From NCBI GenBank assembly GCA_940337035.1, contig OW679197.1, forward strand, positions 37,578,466 to 37,642,465: a stretch of DNA of 64,000 bases, written 5' to 3'. Within the stretch, counting starts at the first letter, position 1; each line of letters begins with the position of its first letter. Both the position numbers and the translations under genes were made by a program. This document shows, one piece after another, positions 12,575 to 22,942 of the stretch. The notes under the pieces are model-generated. The model worked only from the letters and a program-made list of their open reading frames with translations, ran no database searches and had not been told where the DNA came from. Source of the DNA: Agriotes lineatus. Taxonomy: Eukaryota > Arthropoda > Insecta > Coleoptera > Elateridae.

Positions 12575-12905
12575 ATTTCAACGCACTCTCCTTAAAAAAT
12601 TCTTCGTGGCGCTAGCCTTGCTTTACGATTCCAATACCATTTCTAAACAATTGTTAGATCTTCATTTGGAATTGTCCAATACTCTTAGCTTTCTTGACTG
12701 GCCTCTTTTCGATTCGATCACCTACACACAGACCCAAAAAATATTAGAAATGACAACTACGACTCATCTTCGTAAGAGTCATTCCTTGATGTCATCAATT
12801 AAGGTCCCTATAGATCAAAGTGGTTCGAAGACGGTTATACATCTTTCTGATGTCCTCTCCCCTTGCGAAAATTCTATACTCTCCAAAGGTCTGAATTTCT
12901 CCTAA
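12540..12905 (+). pseudogene. Penelope-like element N-terminal ORF fragment, plus strand
   Basis: An open frame ends with stop at 12903-12905. Its C-terminal part contains HLRKSHSL, then KTVIHLSDVLS and SILSKGLNFS, resembling the N-terminal region of insect PLE proteins, where a V(I/V)NLSD block is followed by a SLLSKGLNF block before the RT. The frame ends there, so the RT and endonuclease are absent. It lies head-to-head with the PLE 3' piece on the minus strand (12123-12574), an arrangement reminiscent of the inverted terminal copies known for PLEs. Confidence 0.6.
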
Positions 12906-13204
12906 AAAGTGCCTTGCATTAAAAGAGGTAAAAATTATGAAAATCTAAAGGTATAATTAACATTTTCTATTGTTTTTCTGCAATTATAAATTTTTCAAGT
13001 TTTCACCTACTTGCATGTGGAAATATTCCAATAATTAAAAAATTTAAGGTTTGCGTTAATTAAGAGAAAGTTTATGGCCTTGAGATTGTTCAGTTAGCTA
13101 AAATTAACACACGATAAAAACATATCATCGAAATCTTTTCATGAAGAATAAAAAATGAATATTTTTCACATTTGATGCCGACTCTTTGGCGGTCACTGTA
13201 TATT

Positions 13205-13640
13205 TATTACAAAATCTTATTAGAATTAAATTTAGACTAATGTGCAATAGCATAATCAGCGACATTATCAGCAGCCCGTATCAATTTAGTATACAGTCCT
13301 GACATTAAATGCTCTTTCAATTGGTGAATCTTAAATTTAATTCTCTTTCGCAAATCCGTTAAAATTTTTGCTTGCCATACATCTTCGTAGATTTTTACTT
13401 TAATTAAAACTAAATCCTTCTATGGGCGGTAGCTGTGGACCTTTTGAAAGAATCTCTGATCGTGAAATGTTGAAATATTGTTTTCTTTATAAGCAGCAAT
13501 AACAAATACAGTACTGTTGCCATTTCAGGCCAGAGCAAGAAATTACCATCTTCATTATATTTTGGTCAAGTGTACAAGTCTCTTCTCTAATACACTCCCT
13601 TACATACGTGTTCAACGTAGGGTTCACCATCCATAATAAC
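13205..13640. other. No recognised gene
   Basis: AT-rich spacer between the Tc1-like element and the inverted-duplication element; no coding or repeat signal seen. Confidence 0.4.
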
Positions 13641-13748
13641 ATAACGGGTGTCCGCCGGAAAATTTCATTTTTAAACTTGAAATAAAATTTTTATTTCTTA
13701 AAATATGTTGTTGAAAAAAATACAAAATAAACCTTAATCTTTGGGAAA

Positions 13749-13943
13749 TTATTTGTGAAGCAGCACATCCGCCAAATGACGCCCCTCACGTCGTATCACT
13801 TCTTCCAAACAAACTTGAAAATTTTGCATCACACGCGTAAGCATAGCAGGTGTAATCGCACGAATTTCTCGGGTGATGTTCTGCTTTAACACATCCATAG
13901 TGGGTGGCGCATTCTCGTACGAAATTTGCCACTGGACACCCAC
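13749..13943 (-). pseudogene. Mariner-type transposase C-terminal fragment (left arm)
   Basis: The minus-strand frame encodes the same C-terminal segment as the right arm: a DVLKQNITREIRAITPAML block followed by GRHLADVLLHK and the stop. It starts inside the gene, because the WGYLK region present in the right arm is disrupted here. It is one half of the inverted duplication at 13644-14251 and cannot produce a functional transposase. Confidence 0.75.
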
Positions 13944-14146
13944 TTTTTTTGTGGGGATATCTCAAATCAAAAGTCTACGAGAATGCACCACCCACTTTGG
14001 ATGTGTTGAAGCAGAACATCACCCGAGAAATTCGTGCGATTACACCTGCTATGCTTACGCGTGTGATGCAAAATTTTCAAGTTCGTTTGGAAGAAGTGAT
14101 ACGACGCGAGGGGCGTCATTTGGCGGATGTGCTGCTTCACAAATAA
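13904..14146 (+). pseudogene. Mariner-type transposase C-terminal fragment (right arm)
   Basis: Eighty codons end at a TAA at 14144-14146. The peptide has LFLWGYLKSKVYENAPPT, the block just after the last catalytic acidic residue in arthropod mariner/Tc1-group transposases, then an ITREIRAITPAML helix and the terminal GRHLADVLLHK. The DNA-binding domain and all catalytic Asp/Glu residues are absent. The frame is intact and nearly identical to the opposite arm, suggesting recent duplication or conversion between arms. Confidence 0.8.
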
Positions 14147-14664
14147 TTTCCCAAAGATTAAGGTTTATTTTGTTTTTTTTTCAATAACATATTTTAAGAA
14201 ATAACAATTTTATTTCAAGTTTAAAAATGAAATTTGCCGGCGGACACCCGTTATTACTGATTCTGAGGCTGAGATGCGTTTTAAACTTTCTCAGTAATGT
14301 TTTTTTTGGGTGGCCTTTTGCTTTTCCATATACTTAGGCACAATTTTATCTTTCTTTTAGATATATTTTGTTCTCTTACACATTTTTTTAGCTTATTAAT
14401 GGGATATCTTGAACTTTCATCCAAGTTTTCTGCAAGACTGTGCAGTTTTACCCAATTACATCTAATCAATCTGCATTGTCTGTTCTTTATATTTTATTAG
14501 CAACTTCACTTATAAAGTTTTATTGTTGTCTGCCCTTTAAATAATATTATATATAGTGGACCGTGCAATGCTCGCACCTTGAAAGTGTTTTACAATAAAT
14601 GTCTTGCCAAGGTTTTTGTTGGTTTTATAAATTCGCCAATAACTTTGACTGTCTTCCTCTTTTG

Positions 14665-15000
14665 CCAGACTTATTTTTCGCAGTTATGCGAGATAATAAG
14701 TTATGTTTTAATGAACATGTTAGCAATGTATATAACACTACGTTTTTTAAGTTAAAATTGTTGTATCATCCAGAATATCAACTTAATGAAGATATAAAAT
14801 TAAAACTTGTTAAAACACTCATTTATCCGCACATCGACTACTGTAGCATAGTATATTATAATTTTCTGCCTAATTATAACAAACAAGAAATACAACGCAT
14901 TCAAAATGCTTGTATCCAATTTGTCTGCAATATTCCATATGGTACTCATGTAACCCCATATTTCGAAATTAGTATATCAGAACCAAAAATAATAGAGTAA
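14665..15000 (+). pseudogene. CR1/Jockey-like LINE C-terminal fragment
   Basis: About 112 codons match the region after the RT catalytic core of CR1/Jockey-type LINEs: LCFNEHVSNVY (compare LSWNEHI), a LVKTLIYPHIDYCSIVYYN block (compare LVQSLILPHFDYC), IQRIQNACIQFVCNIPYGTHV and a TPYFE block. The frame is open but lacks everything upstream (endonuclease and RT palm) and ends at TAA. It is therefore a 5'-truncated LINE remnant. Confidence 0.75.
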
Positions 15001-15577
15001 AATATTTATTTCTAATTTTCCTATATAAACTTTTAATTTATAAGACGCGCGCACAAAATCTGCATATCCTATCTCTAAAACATGTCCGTTTGTACTAAAT
15101 ATTTTCCTCTTTGCTTGTGCACACGTCGTTGGAATTGCAAATCCGACTAGTCATGAAAAATTATAAATTATACTTATATTCTAAGAATAACCAATTGCGA
15201 TTTGCTTAACATATAACGCAATAAGGCCTTATCTTATTTTTTGCGTTCTAGAGATTTAATTTCAAATTGAAGTCTGTAATTTAGTAACTGAGTTACCAGA
15301 AAGTAATTCAATTACCTTTCGTAATGTCAATTACCACAAATAATTCAAATATTTTTAAAGTAATTTCAATACTTTAGATTGACTTAATTGCTCAAAAGTA
15401 ATTGAATAATTGAATGTAGTAACTAATTGCTTTCAAAATATAATTGTCAAGTACTTTTTAATAAAAATTGCAACTATCAATTACAATTACCGTATTTTGA
15501 AAATTAATTCAGTTCCAAGCAAAAAGGAATTTAATTAGTAATTTAATTACAAACTGCCCAGATCTGATCTGCAGTGT

Positions 15578-15895
15578 GTTAAAAAATATTTTATCTACGA
15601 CAGTGTATAAAATTGACTTTTAGTTGGCAGTTTTAAGTTTGTAAAACGACATGTTTTCATTAGTTTACGTCGTCAGTAGCAACGTTTTTAAAATATTTTA
15701 TTTGGCACGTCGTCAGTAGCAACGTGTTTTAACATTTTTAACCACGCAAAATGACGTCCGGTTGGTACCTACTAACCTTAATTTACATTTAATTTTTTTT
15801 GTTTATCGTGTTTTCTAGATTCTATTGTAGATAAAATATTGTACGTGGGGCTTAAAACGCTCGCTCACTCGCGCTTTAACTTTGCCCCACTCGTG
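15578..15895. repeat. Palindromic cluster: inverted flanks plus a GC-rich hairpin
   Basis: AAATATTTTATCTACGA (about 15583-15600) is inverted near 15822-15840 (TTGTAGATAAAATATT). Inside, the 18-mer CGTCGTCAGTAGCAACGT occurs twice in direct orientation (near 15669 and 15708). At the right edge GTGGGGC...GCCCCAC forms a hairpin at about 15843-15890. This looks like a degenerated non-autonomous element, with no coding capacity. Confidence 0.45.
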
Positions 15896-16204
15896 ACTAA
15901 AGACTAGCACTTGTATCGTAAATTACTATTTTCTACGATCGAGTCAAAATAACAACTTTTGCACAGTTTCTAGTGACAAAAGTGACGTTTGTAGCACTCT
16001 TAATATTAGCGCCCGAATTACGTCTTTTTCGCACGTTGCCATTAGTGCGTGCTTTAATACTATATTAAAACACGCTTTGTCGTAAATTTGAAGGTCAACA
16101 TAACTTAGAATATCTAACACAATGTGACAGAAAAAGTGTCACCGAACTAAGTTTTTATATTTTTGTTATGATAGTAGAAAAAGTAGTGTATGTTCTCTGA
16201 ATGT

Positions 16205-16324
16205 ATGATACACGTGTATAAGTGCCATTAAAGCACTAGCGACGTTAAAAGCACTCCGCTTCGCGTCGTGGTCTTAAACTCGTCGCACGTGCTTTAAAGG
16301 CGTACTTATACACTATAGTATCAT
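16205..16324. mobile_element. Fold-back palindromic element, 120 bp
   Basis: It starts ATGATAC and ends GTATCAT. The arms share GTGTATAAGT, TTTAAAGCAC and GTCG-type blocks in inverted orientation around a centre at about 16262. It could be a MITE remnant or a recombinogenic palindrome, and has no open frame. Confidence 0.6.
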
Positions 16325-16329
16325 AATAT

Positions 16330-17400
16330 GCTATTTAGGTGTTGTTTTTAAAAATACAAACGTAAATAAAATTATAGTTTCAAACAGTTCCGTTTCTTAT
16401 TCTACACATAAACATAATCTAGATGTAGTTAGTTTACCTGATATAGCCTTATCTATAACCGCTTATCAATATAAAGTATGGATAAGTTGAAGTTCGAATG
16501 AGGCCACGAGACATCAATAATTTAATTTGGAAAAACATTTAAAATCTGTGTGTTAGCTTGTAAAAATAACGCTTTAATGCAAACAAGTCATAAGAACAAT
16601 TATTTCAAAAGGGAATATCCTTGGCAAAAATGGACAAATGCCAACGCTATTTGCCGCTAGGTTTTTCAATGAGAATTTTTGCCTTTGTGAAAATATTCAG
16701 TAGTAATAGAACGAGAGGTCAAAATATTGCCGACAATAATTTTTGCGATTCAGATACGAGTTTCTGTGGCGACGAAAATATCGACGAGTGCTTGCACAAG
16801 TCATTATTTTCTAAAGCAACAGAAACGAGACAATCTGAAGAGCAAAAATTGTCGTCAATATTTAGACCTAGAGTCCTATGCGTCTTGACAATTAACTTTT
16901 AAATGATTGAAAATGGTCAATAAAAATACTCCTAACACTAAAATTATATAAATTCACAAAACTAGTGGTCTTAATTTTAACATAATGGAAAATGCATGTT
17001 TAACGTGGAAATATATATAGAGAGATAACAAAACTAACGTTTGTTTCATATTATGTTACTTGAAAACAAAAGACGGAATTAATTTATCTTAGATATATCA
17101 AATCGCTGTTTACATAATTTGCAGTATTACCATGTGTAAGACATCAGTTATGACAGAGTATTTTGTATTAGTCAAAGCAATAGATAATTATTTTTATATT
17201 TGTGTGTATAAGTGTCAACTACAAAATGCATGAACCTTTGGTGATTATAGATAATAAGTGATGAACCAATCCCAGTATTTACTAGATGGCATATGAAAGT
17301 ACATATGTACAGTGCTGGGTTTGTGTTGAAAATAACAACCTTGTTAGACAGATTTATTGTAGCAAATTTCATGACGGTGATTTTGCAGGTTTACACGGCT
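16330..17400. other. No recognised gene
   Basis: A 93-codon frame at 16621-16902 has no recognisable motif. The rest is AT-rich without visible structure. Confidence 0.4.
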
Positions 17401-17409
17401 ATTGCCATT

Positions 17410-17550
17410 ATATAACGAACCACTTTTGCGATTAGATCTTGTTATTGTTGAGATAGAAGAACTCAACGTTTCGTTTATTTTGATATGGGCTTTCATTAAG
17501 AGATAGAGAGCGGCAACTGAAAATATAAACCATATTAGAGGCGATTTTTT
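17410..17550 (-). mobile_element. Penelope-like element terminal fragment
   Basis: On the plus strand, ACTCAACGTTTCG followed by a decayed hairpin region and then TATAAACCAT.TTAGAGGCGA parallels the PLE terminal repeat near 12.15 and 53.05 kb. The element is therefore read on the minus strand. Only the terminal about 140 bp is present, and the hairpin has decayed. Confidence 0.5.
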
Positions 17551-17774
17551 TTGTCGATTGTTACATAAACTTCATAAATGTAAAAACACGTTATGCAAAT
17601 GTACTATTTCTTACTACTTTATCGAGATTCACTTCATTTAAAAGCAAATATATTACATATTTTAGAGTTTCACTAAAGAATCTTAAATATGATCATTTTT
17701 ATTTACTTTTCCCAAATCCTTTTAAGCCAAAGTTTCTAATTAAAGTTAACAAATCCTACCTACATTTATATCGA

Positions 17775-17935
17775 GGGCTTGCTGCAAAATGCAGTTAAGT
17801 GTAGTTTTATACATGGTCGCAGCAAAGGCCTGCAAACAGCTCACGAACATCATAATTCCTCAAGGAATTTTAACATCTGAGACTGTTTATTGTCTGGACT
17901 GCCAAGCAGGTAAAAGCTTACCAAATTCTGTTGGT
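17775..17935 (+). repeat. Dispersed repeat segment (second copy near 59.5 kb)
   Basis: A segment containing GACTG.TTATTGTCTG and CCAAGCAGGTAAAAG recurs at about 59495-59537 in the same orientation. A 99-codon frame at 17789-18088 overlaps it but carries no recognisable domain. The family is unidentified. Confidence 0.4.
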
Positions 17936-18089
17936 AGTAGAAAATATGCAGTGCTGTATAAGAAGGGTTTGTCGCGTTGGAAAGGTCTCACTTCATCATC
18001 AGTCTCGCGAGCATTTAGTCCTAATTGTTTGGACAATTATGTATCTGTATACATTTGCATACTTCACTACATGGTATTTGTAAAGTGAA

Positions 18090-19055
18090 ATAAAAAGCAC
18101 AGCATATAAATTTTCTCCCTCATTCGCTATAATTGCATTGTAACGATAAGTTTTGGTCGTGTTTAAGGCAGCTACTTGCCAATGCTTTGTTGTTTTACCT
18201 AATCATTCGAATATTAATTACCCATTAGACATAAATTCGTTTTATATTTATGAAAGGACATATTACAGTTGCAGCAAAATGTATACTTGTAAGTCAGTGA
18301 AGTGAAGAAGCTGGTTGTACTACATTGTCTTAACGCTTTTCCTGATAAGAGAATTTCTTTTGGTTATGCATACAATAGAATAAATGTATAGTTGTTTGGT
18401 GCTTTTTTGAAATAATGTGACTCCGCACCGAAAAGTTTTCTTCTGATTTCGGCACATAATCTGCAACTTCAGCTTTCGTTTTATTATAAAAATATTTCCT
18501 ACCTGAACCATGTTCAGCAAGAACAATGCACACTTGGCCTCTATTACTAAATGCTGTATGAACCTGAACATAATTGGATATGCATAGCATCTTTAATAAC
18601 ATTTTACAAACTCAGTGTTTACCTGCTTCGAAATGGAGGTGTTACTTTTTGGATATTTCCGGTTAGTAGCATCCTTTTTCCTCATTCGACGTCATTCTGG
18701 AGCAATACTTTCTACATTATTGAGTGCAGAGCCTTTCTGTTCGTTGTGTAATGTCGAAAAACCTTGCAAGGTGTTAATACTATATATTTTGTAAACTTAC
18801 GTTACTCGTAATTCGACACTGTGAGCAAACTACTGCTTTTGGATGCTTTCGTTTAATTTTTTCCTATTATCTGCAATAGTGTTCCACTGGCAGTGTTGTG
18901 AGGTGCTACATTTGCTTCTTTTCGTGTTATCAAGAGTTTACTTTGCTCTGCTTTGAACTTGTTTTGTCTACTCTTGTATTGGAATTGTTCGACATATATA
19001 TCATCGTCCGGATTATAATTAGAGTATGTCAGAGTTCTCGAAACCTTCATTTACT
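18090..19055. other. No recognised gene
   Basis: Minus-strand frames of 83-90 codons at 18320-18602 overlap one another in different frames and have no recognisable motif. No repeat was identified. Confidence 0.35.
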
Positions 19056-19061
19056 TCAAGT

Positions 19062-19132
19062 ATCGAGAGATCCAAAAAAACTGTTTCTCAGCAGGCTGTG
19101 GAATGAAAAGTCACGTCTTTACTTGTGTCAGA
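19062..19132 (+). repeat. Inverted repeat, left arm (about 71 bp)
   Basis: This arm runs from a CGAGAGATCC block through AGCAGGCTGTGGAATG to CTTTACTTGTGTCA. It is matched in inverted orientation at 19600-19672 with only a few differences. The loop of about 470 bp contains the tRNA-Gly-like pseudogene. Similarity stops abruptly outside the arms. Confidence 0.8.
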
Positions 19133-19218
19133 TAATAATTAGTTGTCATTTTCTATACGAATCTGTCAGATTGTTAAAAGATTTCTGCTCCTAAAAATGA
19201 CGTTTTATTATTATTTAA

Positions 19219-19434
19219 CTAGTGAATCACCCGAGTTACGCTTCGGTTAGCAAATTTAGGAGAGCTTCATTAATATGAACTTAAAAAAAAAATGGCCTGG
19301 CCGGGAATCGTACCCGAGCCGCCCGCGTGGCAGGCGAACATTCTACCACTGAGCTACGGAACTTTGTTGAACGACGCGCTGCTGTAGTGCTATATAATGA
19401 ATCACCTGAGCTACGCTTAGTTTGCTAATTAAAT
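19219..19434. repeat. Imperfect direct repeats flanking the tRNA-like sequence
   Basis: TGAATCACCCGAGTTACGCT (from about 19222) and TGAATCACCTGAGCTACGCT (from about 19398) are near-identical and continue as GTTAGCAAATTT and GTTTGCTAATTA. The tRNA-like sequence sits between them. They could be an old long target duplication or a local duplication; note that CTGAGCTACG also resembles the tRNA's own D-arm strand. Confidence 0.55.
19293..19363 (-). tRNA. tRNA-Gly(GCC)-like pseudogene
   Basis: Read on the minus strand, the D arm (GCTCAGTGGTAGAAT), the anticodon arm with CTGCCAC and anticodon GCC at 19331-19329, and a T arm (TCGGGTACGATTCCCGG) match eukaryotic tRNA-Gly. The 7-bp acceptor stem does not pair properly: AGTTCCG against CCAGGCC leaves three mismatches plus two wobbles. 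The T loop has TAC instead of TTC. A T run follows the 3' end. The internal promoter boxes are close to consensus, so transcription is possible, but the fold argues for a tRNA pseudogene or the head of a SINE. Confidence 0.75.
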
Positions 19435-19599
19435 AATCTAATTAAAACCTTTTTTGAAAATAAAAACCGGCCTACGATCTAAGTCTAACAATTAGCAACA
19501 TTGTAAGCCACCATACATCTTAATCAGTCCAGTATCGTCGGAGCAGCTAGTGACCAAAGATACAAAGAGACCAACGATTTTATGTAGTGGATTCCAGCT

Positions 19600-19672
19600 G
19601 ACACAAGTAAAGACGTGGCTTTTCATTCCACAGCCTGCTGAAGAACAGTTTTTTTTTGGATCTCTCGATAGA
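19600..19672 (-). repeat. Inverted repeat, right arm
   Basis: Reverse complement of the segment at 19062-19132, from TGACACAAGTAAAGACGTGG to GGATCTCTCGATAGA. Arms are about 93% alike by eye. Confidence 0.8.
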
Positions 19673-19857
19673 TGTGTAGCAGCAATAAATGCAGAAAGTT
19701 ATTCTACACATTTTTCTCATACAAAGTTATTACGTTGCTGTATACTGATGTTCATCAAATTCGATGTATTACATCGTGTATTTGGTCCAGCTAACCTCAA
19801 GTGCAATTCGTTGTTTTTTAAGGCATATTTAATCATAAAATTGAAGTTTATTGAATT

Positions 19858-20720
19858 TTAGGTTGTTTGGCATTTGTTCATAATGGCGGGAATTAAGTTT
19901 CTAATTTTAAAGTTATACTGCAATTGACACCTTAGTAACTTATAACTATATAAGACTGGACTTAGGGGGTGTCTGCAGTATGTTAATTTAAGCGTCTTCG
20001 TGAAACACGGACACCTCGGGGGCTTGTAGATGGGTGTTCCCAATCCTGACGAAATGGGTTCTTGTATAAGGGTTGTATCTTTAGGCAAGAGTCTGTGGAT
20101 TTTTACCTTTTGGCCGCAGGTATCGGTATGCATTAACAAGGCTTTTGTGCGATATTTGCATAATTACGCATTTGCAGCACGGCCCTAGTTTGTCTGGGAG
20201 GTAGTTTAACTGGGAATGTTTCCTGCATCAGCGATGGGTAAAATAATTCGGTTACTCTGAAAGAGCCGAACGAGGAGCAAAGGAGGTGCAAGTTCGCAGC
20301 GATCCAAGACGCTAAGAAGATTGATAATTTCCTCAGTTTGGCTCAGTAAGGCATGAAATGAAGGCAATTCCTTGGCAGCGCTGTACATAATCTCATAACA
20401 ATTCGGGTCACATTGTACACCCTGCCTGAGATTATCACGCCCTTGTATTCAGCCAGACGAGCCGCTCTTTAGAGCATATTTTATTTAGAAAAAATGCAAA
20501 GCCGTCCTCCTCGACCTTTGCAAAATAAGGGTGTTTTGGAGGCAGCGGATTAGCAGCCCGAATAACAACGTATGCTTTTGTGTCTGTCGCAAATTCCGCA
20601 CAATTTGCCGTGCTCGCTCGATATCCTGCGTAAATTGTTAAATTTTTCACGTAGACTCTCACGTATTCGCTTTACATACAGAAAGCCCCGTCCTAAACAA
20701 AGATTATGGAGATAGCGCAG
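19858..20720. other. Non-repetitive stretch with several minus-strand frames, unrecognised
   Basis: Consecutive minus-strand frames lie at 20662-20435, 20388-20206 and 20139-19858. They do not join without frameshifts and no protein family is evident. Composition is less AT-biased than the flanks. It may be a former gene fragment or conserved non-coding DNA. Confidence 0.25.
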
Positions 20721-21855
20721 GCCGAATGTTCGCTCTTCTCGCGTGTTCTTTCATATCGCATATCTCACCATTTCGCGTGTTAAAAGGCGACAACTGAGGG
20801 GCATTTGCTACGCTTTTATTTACCATCACAATAACGCTAAATTTGGCACGAATCTCTCGAAATGATAGAACGTAGCGACATTGGCGTTTCGCACAATAGC
20901 TTTATGGAATATTGCTGCGCTCTACGTACTACTAAACAGTTAAATCCGAAATACAAAATGTTGGAGAAAAGCTGCAAAAGATCGTTTTACATATTTGAAT
21001 GTTATAACCGGATTACATGCAACTAAATTGTTATTTCGTTTATTTTATTTTGTATTTGCAACCAGTAACAGTTGGAATGTATTTGAAGCATGATTACTTG
21101 ATTATACAAGTAATATTTGTAGTTTATAATTGGTATTTTAAAAGGTAAATATCAATTATGAGCAAACTAAGCCGAGGGTAGATTGAATTACATTACATGC
21201 ACTGCAGTTGCTTCTCTGTAAACACACTTTTAATAATTTCAACAAATTAATAGTCTAGTTAGAATTCCTATTTGTTAATAAAAGTATCCTACTGTGTTCT
21301 AATTAATATCATAACGAGTCAATAATGATGATCATAAAAAGGTGCCTACCTAAATTACAACTAACAATACAAAAGTTACTCTGAAAGATGCCAATTTGGT
21401 AGGAAGAATGTATGTGTTTTTTGACATTGGAATACCACATTGTATTTTAATTGTCAATTACGATTCACAATGGTTTATTCTGCTTGACGCTAATAATTTT
21501 AGATGGGGCTTTGTACAACTTATCACTTGTAATAACTTTATTCTTGGAAATAATTTGCTGACTGCTATTCGGTTGGTTGTAATTGGAATGTAGTTAAAGT
21601 GTAGTATCTAAGTAAACAAATATTTTGAAATTTAGAGAGCTTTAGTGTGAAATGATAATTATAAAAATGAGAAGTAATGTAATTGTTGCGCTATTTAGCC
21701 TACTAACAATATCAATGCAATAGAAACAGTTATAGAACATATTTGATTTAATGTATTGCAATGTTTTGCTTAGCAGGTTTTTGGACTAAATGTTTATTCT
21801 ATGATTATTTATTGATTTTTATAATAGCTCTTTATACTACAAGTATATAATATTT
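20721..21855. other. AT-rich, no recognised gene
   Basis: Only short random-looking frames. The 65-codon frame at 21396-21593 has no recognisable motif. Confidence 0.4.
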
Positions 21856-21859
21856 TAAG

Positions 21860-22670
21860 GCAAGATGAGATGATACGAGAAGATACAGAAAACAAAAAGA
21901 ATATGAGATGCTTATAACCGACACTGAGACGATTACAAATATCCATGTTAAAAAATGAAAACGAAATCAAAGGACATTTCAGGAGGTTCTTAGATAAAGC
22001 AGACATTTTTTATGAAAACGTAGCAGAAAAAAGATGAAACCACAGCCAATAGAGAATAACTAAATGAAATGTTATGAGCTATAACGCCGAGTAAGTTTTA
22101 GACATAGACAGAGAAGCAACTGACTGTCATAGAAAATATAAAAACAAGGAAGAAATGGAGTCCTAATGGAATAGTAAAAGAAGAAGACGATTTAACTTTG
22201 GACGATTTTACTGTAAAAAAAGAGGAGGACAAAAGATCCCTAACGAACTACAGACCCTTCATTGAAATACTTAATAACAAGAAAACTAACAAATAAATTG
22301 GACCCATACCGACCAGTGGCGCTATAAATTGTGACGCAGGGAAGTTTCGGCACGTGATTACCTGTACACTGTCAGTGTATAGGTAGTACACTGTCAAAAT
22401 CCTGATACAAAAATCTACAGAATATGCAATTCCACTGTATACAGGATGTACACTACAAAAAAGCTTTCGACAGGATTGAGCATTCGTCAATAAAGTATTA
22501 AAAACAGCAGGTATTCAGCAATAATAAGTAACGTTGATAAGAAACCCCAATCATCTACGTTTTGCAGATAATATTATAGTAATTTCGGAAACTCGAGAAG
22601 AGCTAGACGTAATGCTAAACAAATTATATCAAGAATGGGAAAGGATATTGTCACGTATAGAAGCCAACAA
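21860..22670 (+). pseudogene. RTE-like LINE, 5' piece (linker and reverse transcriptase)
   Basis: Across three frames the translation shows LKNENEIKGHFRRFLD (compare the IxxRWxxYFxxLL block before the RT), RSLTNYRPF, KLTNKLDPYRPVA, then VHYKKAFDRIEHSSI (palm motif with the first Asp, like VDYEKAFDSVEH), and finally LRFADNIIVISETREELDVM (the FADD box, with the second Asp changed to Asn). Stops and frameshifts are frequent. The motif order and wording match the RTE/BovB group. The element is cut at about 22670 and resumes near 24088. Confidence 0.8.
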
Positions 22671-22942
22671 ACGTAACAAGATATATTTATTGCTCAAATA
22701 ATTGGTAAGGTACCCGTTAGCTACCTATCAAGATAGCGGTAGAGTGTCATAGATTCAATCAAAGGGCCAAAATTTAAAATACTGACAATTACTTAGTGGG
22801 CGTCAGGCTCTTTAAAATACTGCGATAGAGTCCTTCGAGGTATATGTTCTCACACTGATCATAATTTAATGTAAAATGTCAGAATATATGTATAATAGCA
22901 GTTAAAGAAATTATACACCTACTGTAGATAATTATATATGTA

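Larger units (their letters stand above)
11714..13198. mobile_element. Tc1/mariner-type non-autonomous element with TA target duplication, invaded by PLE DNA
   Basis: The left end begins CAGTGATCGACAAAAAGT after TA (11712-11713). The right end is its imperfect reverse complement, ending CTTTGGCGGTCACTG before TA (13199-13200). Both terminal repeats continue inward for about 45 bp with matching blocks (TTGGCATTAAATGGGAAA against TCGGCATCAAATGTGAAA). CAGT termini and a TA duplication are typical of Tc1-like elements. No transposase remains. The centre is occupied by Penelope-like sequence (12.12-12.90 kb), which accounts for the 1,485-bp length. A related right end lies at 61395-61653. Confidence 0.8.
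13644..14251. mobile_element. Inverted-duplication element made of two mariner-type transposase 3' ends
   Basis: The element is bounded by TA on both sides (13642-13643 and 14252-14253). It begins ACGGGTGTCCGCCGG and ends CCGGCGGACACCCGT, an exact 15-bp inverted terminal repeat. The arms remain highly similar for about 270 bp, each carrying the 3' end of a transposase gene in outward orientation, separated by a short asymmetric centre at about 13920-13975. No N-terminal or catalytic part survives. TA duplication and transposase type place it in the Tc1/mariner (IS630) group. It is a fold-back derivative, probably from aberrant repair or from two copies in head-to-head arrangement. Confidence 0.88.

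Noticed and set aside
19293..19363. Functional tRNA-Gly gene
   Set aside because: The acceptor stem has three mismatches and two wobbles and the T loop is altered, so a pseudogene call is safer.
20185..20212. Sequence resembling a large-subunit rRNA motif (TCTGGGAGGTAGTTTAACTGGG)
   Set aside because: The similarity is about 20 bp only and does not extend on either side, so it is not treated as an rRNA fragment or bacterial insertion.
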